From the NCBI GenBank assembly GCA_900557635.1, contig USTB01000030.1, forward strand, positions 1 through 8,220: a stretch of 8,220 nt of DNA, read 5' to 3'. The translations under genes and the position numbers were made by a program. This DNA comes from an uncultured Eubacteriales bacterium. GTDB lineage: Bacteria; Bacillota_A; Clostridia; Oscillospirales; CAG-272. Shown one piece after another: positions 6,546 to 8,220 of the stretch; the first letter of the stretch is position 1, and each line of letters starts with the position of its first letter. The notes below the pieces were generated by a model that saw nothing but the letters and a program-made list of their open reading frames with translations, was not told the DNA's origin and made no database searches.

Positions 6546-7268
6546 TCAGTGCGCGGCTTGCGGATCAGTGCAGCAGGTGCACGCGGGACCGGACTGTGCA
6601 AGTCTGGGAAGCATCTCCTCCCGACTGCCGTCTGCGGCGATCACGCCGTTTTCCAGTAACAGAATGCGATCGCATGCGGCAAAGATACGCTCCTGATGGG
6701 AAATGATGAGGATACTGCCCTTCGCCGTCGTCCGCAGATGCTCAAACACACGGATGAGGTTGCGGAAGCTCCACAGGTCGATGCCCGCCTCGGGTTCGTC
6801 GAACACGGTGACCGCCGTCCCGCGGGCAATGACCGATGCGATCTCGATGCGCTTCAGCTCACCGCCCGAAAGAGAATCGTCGATCTCGCGGTTCACGTAT
6901 TCCTCGGCGCACATGCCCACCTCGGAAAGATAGGAGCACGCCTGCGCGCGCGTCAGGGTGCTTCTGTGTGCCATGGACAGCATGTCGCGCACCGTGATGC
7001 CCTTAAAACGGACGGGCTGTTGCAGGGCAAAGGAGATGCCCCGCTTGGCACGCTCCGTGACAGAGCACGCCGTGATGTCCTCTCCGTTGAGCAGGATCCT
7101 GCCCGAGGACGGTTTGTTGATGCCCATAATGATTTTGGCAAGCGTGGATTTTCCGCTACCGTTCGGACCGGTGATCACGGTCATACGCTCATCCAATGTC
7201 AAATTGACATCATGCAGGATCTCCCGACCGTCCGGTACCGAAAATGAAATATGCTCAAGCTGTAACAT
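6546..7268 (-). CDS. sufC: SufC-type ABC ATPase for Fe-S cluster assembly
   Basis: A 240-residue cytoplasmic ABC ATPase without membrane segments. It has all nucleotide-binding motifs: Walker A GPNGSGKST (34-42), Q-loop LQQPVRF (82-88), ABC signature LSGGE (133-137), Walker B VTVFDE (153-158) with catalytic E158, the D-loop EPEAGID, and switch H191 in ISHQ. The Q-loop and the length match SufC, and the next gene encodes its SufB-like partner, so ATP-driven rearrangement of the scaffold during cluster assembly is the likely role. No SufS desulfurase, SufU or SufD gene is seen here. Unusually, the C-terminus is a tail with C230, C232 and C233 (ACTCC) after the ABC domain. The start is the ATG at 7268 with GGAG 13 bases upstream. 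It is the first gene of the suf operon, with a leader of about 110 bases. Confidence 0.93.
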   Translation of the reverse strand: MLQLEHISFSVPDGREILHDVNLTLDERMTVITGPNGSGKSTLAKIIMGINKPSSGRILLNGEDITACSVTERAKRGISFALQQPVRFKGITVRDMLSMAHRSTLTRAQACSYLSEVGMCAEEYVNREIDDSLSGGELKRIEIASVIARGTAVTVFDEPEAGIDLWSFRNLIRVFEHLRTTAKGSILIISHQERIFAACDRILLLENGVIAADGSREEMLPRLAQSGPACTCCTDPQAAH

Positions 7269-7385
7269 AATATTGATGCTTCTCCGCTCTCATTTTGTCT
7301 TTTGTACGGCAACGTCTTTCCGTCCCCGCTTTTTTCGGCGTGTCGATGCCCCTCAAAAAGGCACAAACACTCCACAACATGCATT

Positions 7386-7414
7386 AGTATAGCACATTTC
7401 AAAGAAATTTTCAA
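7386..7414 (-). promoter_or_regulatory. Sigma-A promoter of the suf operon
   Basis: On the minus strand the -35 box TTGAAA (7414-7409) is 17 bases from the -10 box TATACT (7391-7386), which is preceded by TG in the extended -10 position. The start of transcription should be near 7379, leaving an untranslated leader of about 110 bases before sufC. I see no clear riboswitch or attenuator in that leader. Confidence 0.85.
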
Positions 7415-7426
7415 CATTTTTGAAAA
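7408..7426. promoter_or_regulatory. Inverted repeat between divergent suf and rbr promoters (possible operator)
   Basis: TTTTCAA (7408-7414) and TTGAAAA (7420-7426) form a perfect 7-base inverted repeat with a 5-base spacer. It covers the suf -35 box and stops 5 bases short of the rubrerythrin -35 box. The DNA is very AT-rich, so chance symmetry is possible. The repeat does not match the consensus of PerR, Fur or Rex. Confidence 0.4.
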
Positions 7427-7431
7427 ACCTC

Positions 7432-7460
7432 TTGCAAAATGGAGAAAATCATGATATAAT
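7432..7460 (+). promoter_or_regulatory. Sigma-A promoter of the rubrerythrin gene
   Basis: The -35 box TTGCAA (7432-7437) and a perfect -10 box TATAAT (7455-7460) are separated by 17 bases, with TG at the extended -10 position (7452-7453). Transcription should start near 7467. The promoter diverges from that of the suf operon. Confidence 0.9.
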
Positions 7461-7471
7461 AGAATCAGCAA

Positions 7472-7486
7472 TTAGAATCATTATAA
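7472..7486. promoter_or_regulatory. Putative PerR operator (PerR box)
   Basis: TTAGAATCATTATAA differs from the PerR consensus TTATAATNATTATAA at one position (the fourth base, G for T). It fits the related Fur consensus less well (three mismatches). It lies about 6-20 bases downstream of the predicted rubrerythrin transcription start, where a bound repressor would block the polymerase. Rubrerythrins of clostridia are known PerR-controlled peroxide defence genes. No perR gene is in the window. Confidence 0.65.
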
Positions 7487-7500
7487 ATTTGATAAATTAA

Positions 7501-7505
7501 AGGAG
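7501..7505 (+). promoter_or_regulatory. Ribosome binding site of the rubrerythrin gene
   Basis: AGGAG lies 3 bases before the ATG at 7509 and 9 bases before the in-frame ATG at 7515. The spacing favours the second ATG. Confidence 0.7.
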
Positions 7506-7514
7506 ATTATGACT

Positions 7515-8060
7515 ATGAAAAAGTGGAGATGCACCGTTTGCGGAGAAATCGTGGAATCTGACGTTCGTCCGGACAAATGTCCTCTGTGCCGCGCACCCGG
7601 CGAGAAGTTTGTTGAAGTGACCGACGAAGAGCAGACCTGGGCGGCTGAGCATGTCGTGGGCATTGCCAAGAACGCCGATCCCCGCATCGTAGAAGGTCTG
7701 CGCGCAAACTTCAACGGCGAATGCTCCGAGGTTGGTATGTACCTCGCCATGTCCCGTGCCGCCGCAAGAGAAGGATACCCCGAAATTGCGGAATACTGGA
7801 AGACCGCCGCATTTGAAGAGGCAGAGCATGCGGCAAAATTCGCCGAGCTTTTGGGCGAATGCGTTTCCGCATCCACCAAGGAAAATCTCGAAGCCCGCGT
7901 TGCCGCCGAGAACGGCGCAACCTCCGGTAAGTTCGAGCTTGCCAAGCTCGCCAAGGAGCTGAATCTGGATGCCGTCCACGACACCGTTCACGAAATGGCA
8001 AAGGACGAAGCCCGTCACGGCAGAGCATTTGCCGGTCTGCTCAAGAGATATTTCAACTGA
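7515..8060 (+). CDS. rbr: Reverse-type rubrerythrin (N-terminal rubredoxin, C-terminal ferritin-like diiron domain)
   Basis: A 181-residue cytoplasmic protein, probably an NADH-dependent peroxidase with partner reductases, which removes hydrogen peroxide and oxygen in anaerobes. An N-terminal rubredoxin-like iron site has C6-x2-C9 and C22-x2-C25. It is followed by a four-helix ferritin-like diiron domain at about 60-180. Likely iron ligands are E69 (NGE), E102 and H105 (EEAEH), E132 (AENG), and E165 and H168 (DEARH). Domain order is the reverse of classical rubrerythrin, as in the clostridial 'reverse rubrerythrins'. The ATG at 7515 is preferred over 7509 because the ribosome binding site is 9 bases rather than 3 bases away; the N-terminus MKKWRC is also the usual family start. 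A PerR-like box in its leader suggests peroxide induction. It is monocistronic, with a hairpin after the stop. Confidence 0.95.
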   Translation: MKKWRCTVCGEIVESDVRPDKCPLCRAPGEKFVEVTDEEQTWAAEHVVGIAKNADPRIVEGLRANFNGECSEVGMYLAMSRAAAREGYPEIAEYWKTAAFEEAEHAAKFAELLGECVSASTKENLEARVAAENGATSGKFELAKLAKELNLDAVHDTVHEMAKDEARHGRAFAGLLKRYFN

Positions 8061-8097
8061 GCTAAGAAACCGCACGATTTCATAAAGCAACAAATTC

Positions 8098-8138
8098 GGA
8101 AGGCACAGGGCAGGTATTGCTCCGTGCCTTCCCATTTT
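8098..8138 (+). terminator. Probable terminator of the rubrerythrin gene
   Basis: GGAAGGCAC (8098-8106) pairs perfectly with GTGCCTTCC (8124-8132), with a 17-base loop. A short TTTT tract (8135-8138) follows after two other bases. The T tract is weak, but the stem is strong and the position, 37 bases after the stop, is right. Confidence 0.75.
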
Positions 8139-8201
8139 CGTATCTTGCTTTCCGATGGGAACAACTGCGGCGGAGTATGATCTCTCGCGCCCCGCGTCGG
8201 G

Positions 8202-8220
8202 AGCCGTCAGCCTACGGCTG
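8202..8220. repeat. Overlapping small hairpins at the window edge
   Basis: AGCCGT (8202-8207) pairs with ACGGCT (8214-8219), and alternatively CAGCC (8208-8212) pairs with GGCTG (8216-8220). It may be the start of a larger structure, such as a terminator or repeat, that continues beyond the window. No gene is visible in 8139-8220. Confidence 0.4.

Noticed and set aside
6506..6601. N-terminal extension of the suf scaffold frame into sufC
   Set aside because: The extra residues are basic and proline-rich, unlike the family, and lie largely inside sufC in another frame; the ATG at 6505 gives a normal family start.
7255..7293. Twelve-codon open frame in the suf leader (minus strand) overlapping the sufC start
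   Set aside because: Its ATG has no ribosome binding site and the peptide has no leader-like codon run, so attenuation is not supported.
7497..8135. Minus-strand open frame of 212 codons opposite the rubrerythrin gene
   Set aside because: It is antisense to a gene with clear iron-binding motifs and is a by-product of that gene's codon use.

Overview
The window looks like a chromosomal segment from an anaerobic Gram-positive bacterium of the class Clostridia (Firmicutes). The grounds are the dnaG-rpoD gene order, strong AGGAGG-type ribosome binding sites, consensus sigma-A promoters, a lipobox lipoprotein, a YerC/YecD-family regulator, a two-gene SUF-type Fe-S assembly operon and a reverse-type rubrerythrin. 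The genus cannot be read from the sequence. Coding regions are fairly GC-rich, while the promoter regions are clearly AT-rich.

Layout: positions 1-1705 carry the end of DNA primase (dnaG, cut by the window edge) and the complete housekeeping sigma factor (rpoD/sigA), which overlap by 50 bases. After a short gap holding a perfect 18-base palindrome comes a single-gene unit: a consensus promoter, a large lipoprotein resembling a sugar-type ABC solute-binding protein (1888-3744), and a strong intrinsic terminator. A 90-base array of 18 pentanucleotide repeats fills most of the gap before an iron-containing alcohol dehydrogenase gene (3962-5074), which ends at a bidirectional terminator.

The next block is on the minus strand. 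Read in its direction of transcription it is sufC (ABC ATPase), a short SufB/SufD-family scaffold gene, and then yerC (TrpR-related regulator). yerC has its own consensus promoter, whose -35 box overlaps the sufB stop codon. The sufC promoter diverges from that of the last gene, a rubredoxin-ferritin fusion (reverse rubrerythrin, 7515-8060, plus strand). The two -35 boxes lie 17 bases apart, and a near-consensus PerR operator sits just downstream of the rubrerythrin -10.

Functionally, the right half joins Fe-S cluster biogenesis and peroxide detoxification in back-to-back transcription units, which fits an oxygen-stress locus of an anaerobe. The left half is the conserved replication/transcription core. 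I see no transposase, phage gene, CRISPR array, tRNA or rRNA. I did not find a convincing wholly new system. The best leads are the PerR-like operator, the pentamer array, the minimal SufBC operon with a cysteine-tailed SufC, and the small palindromes.
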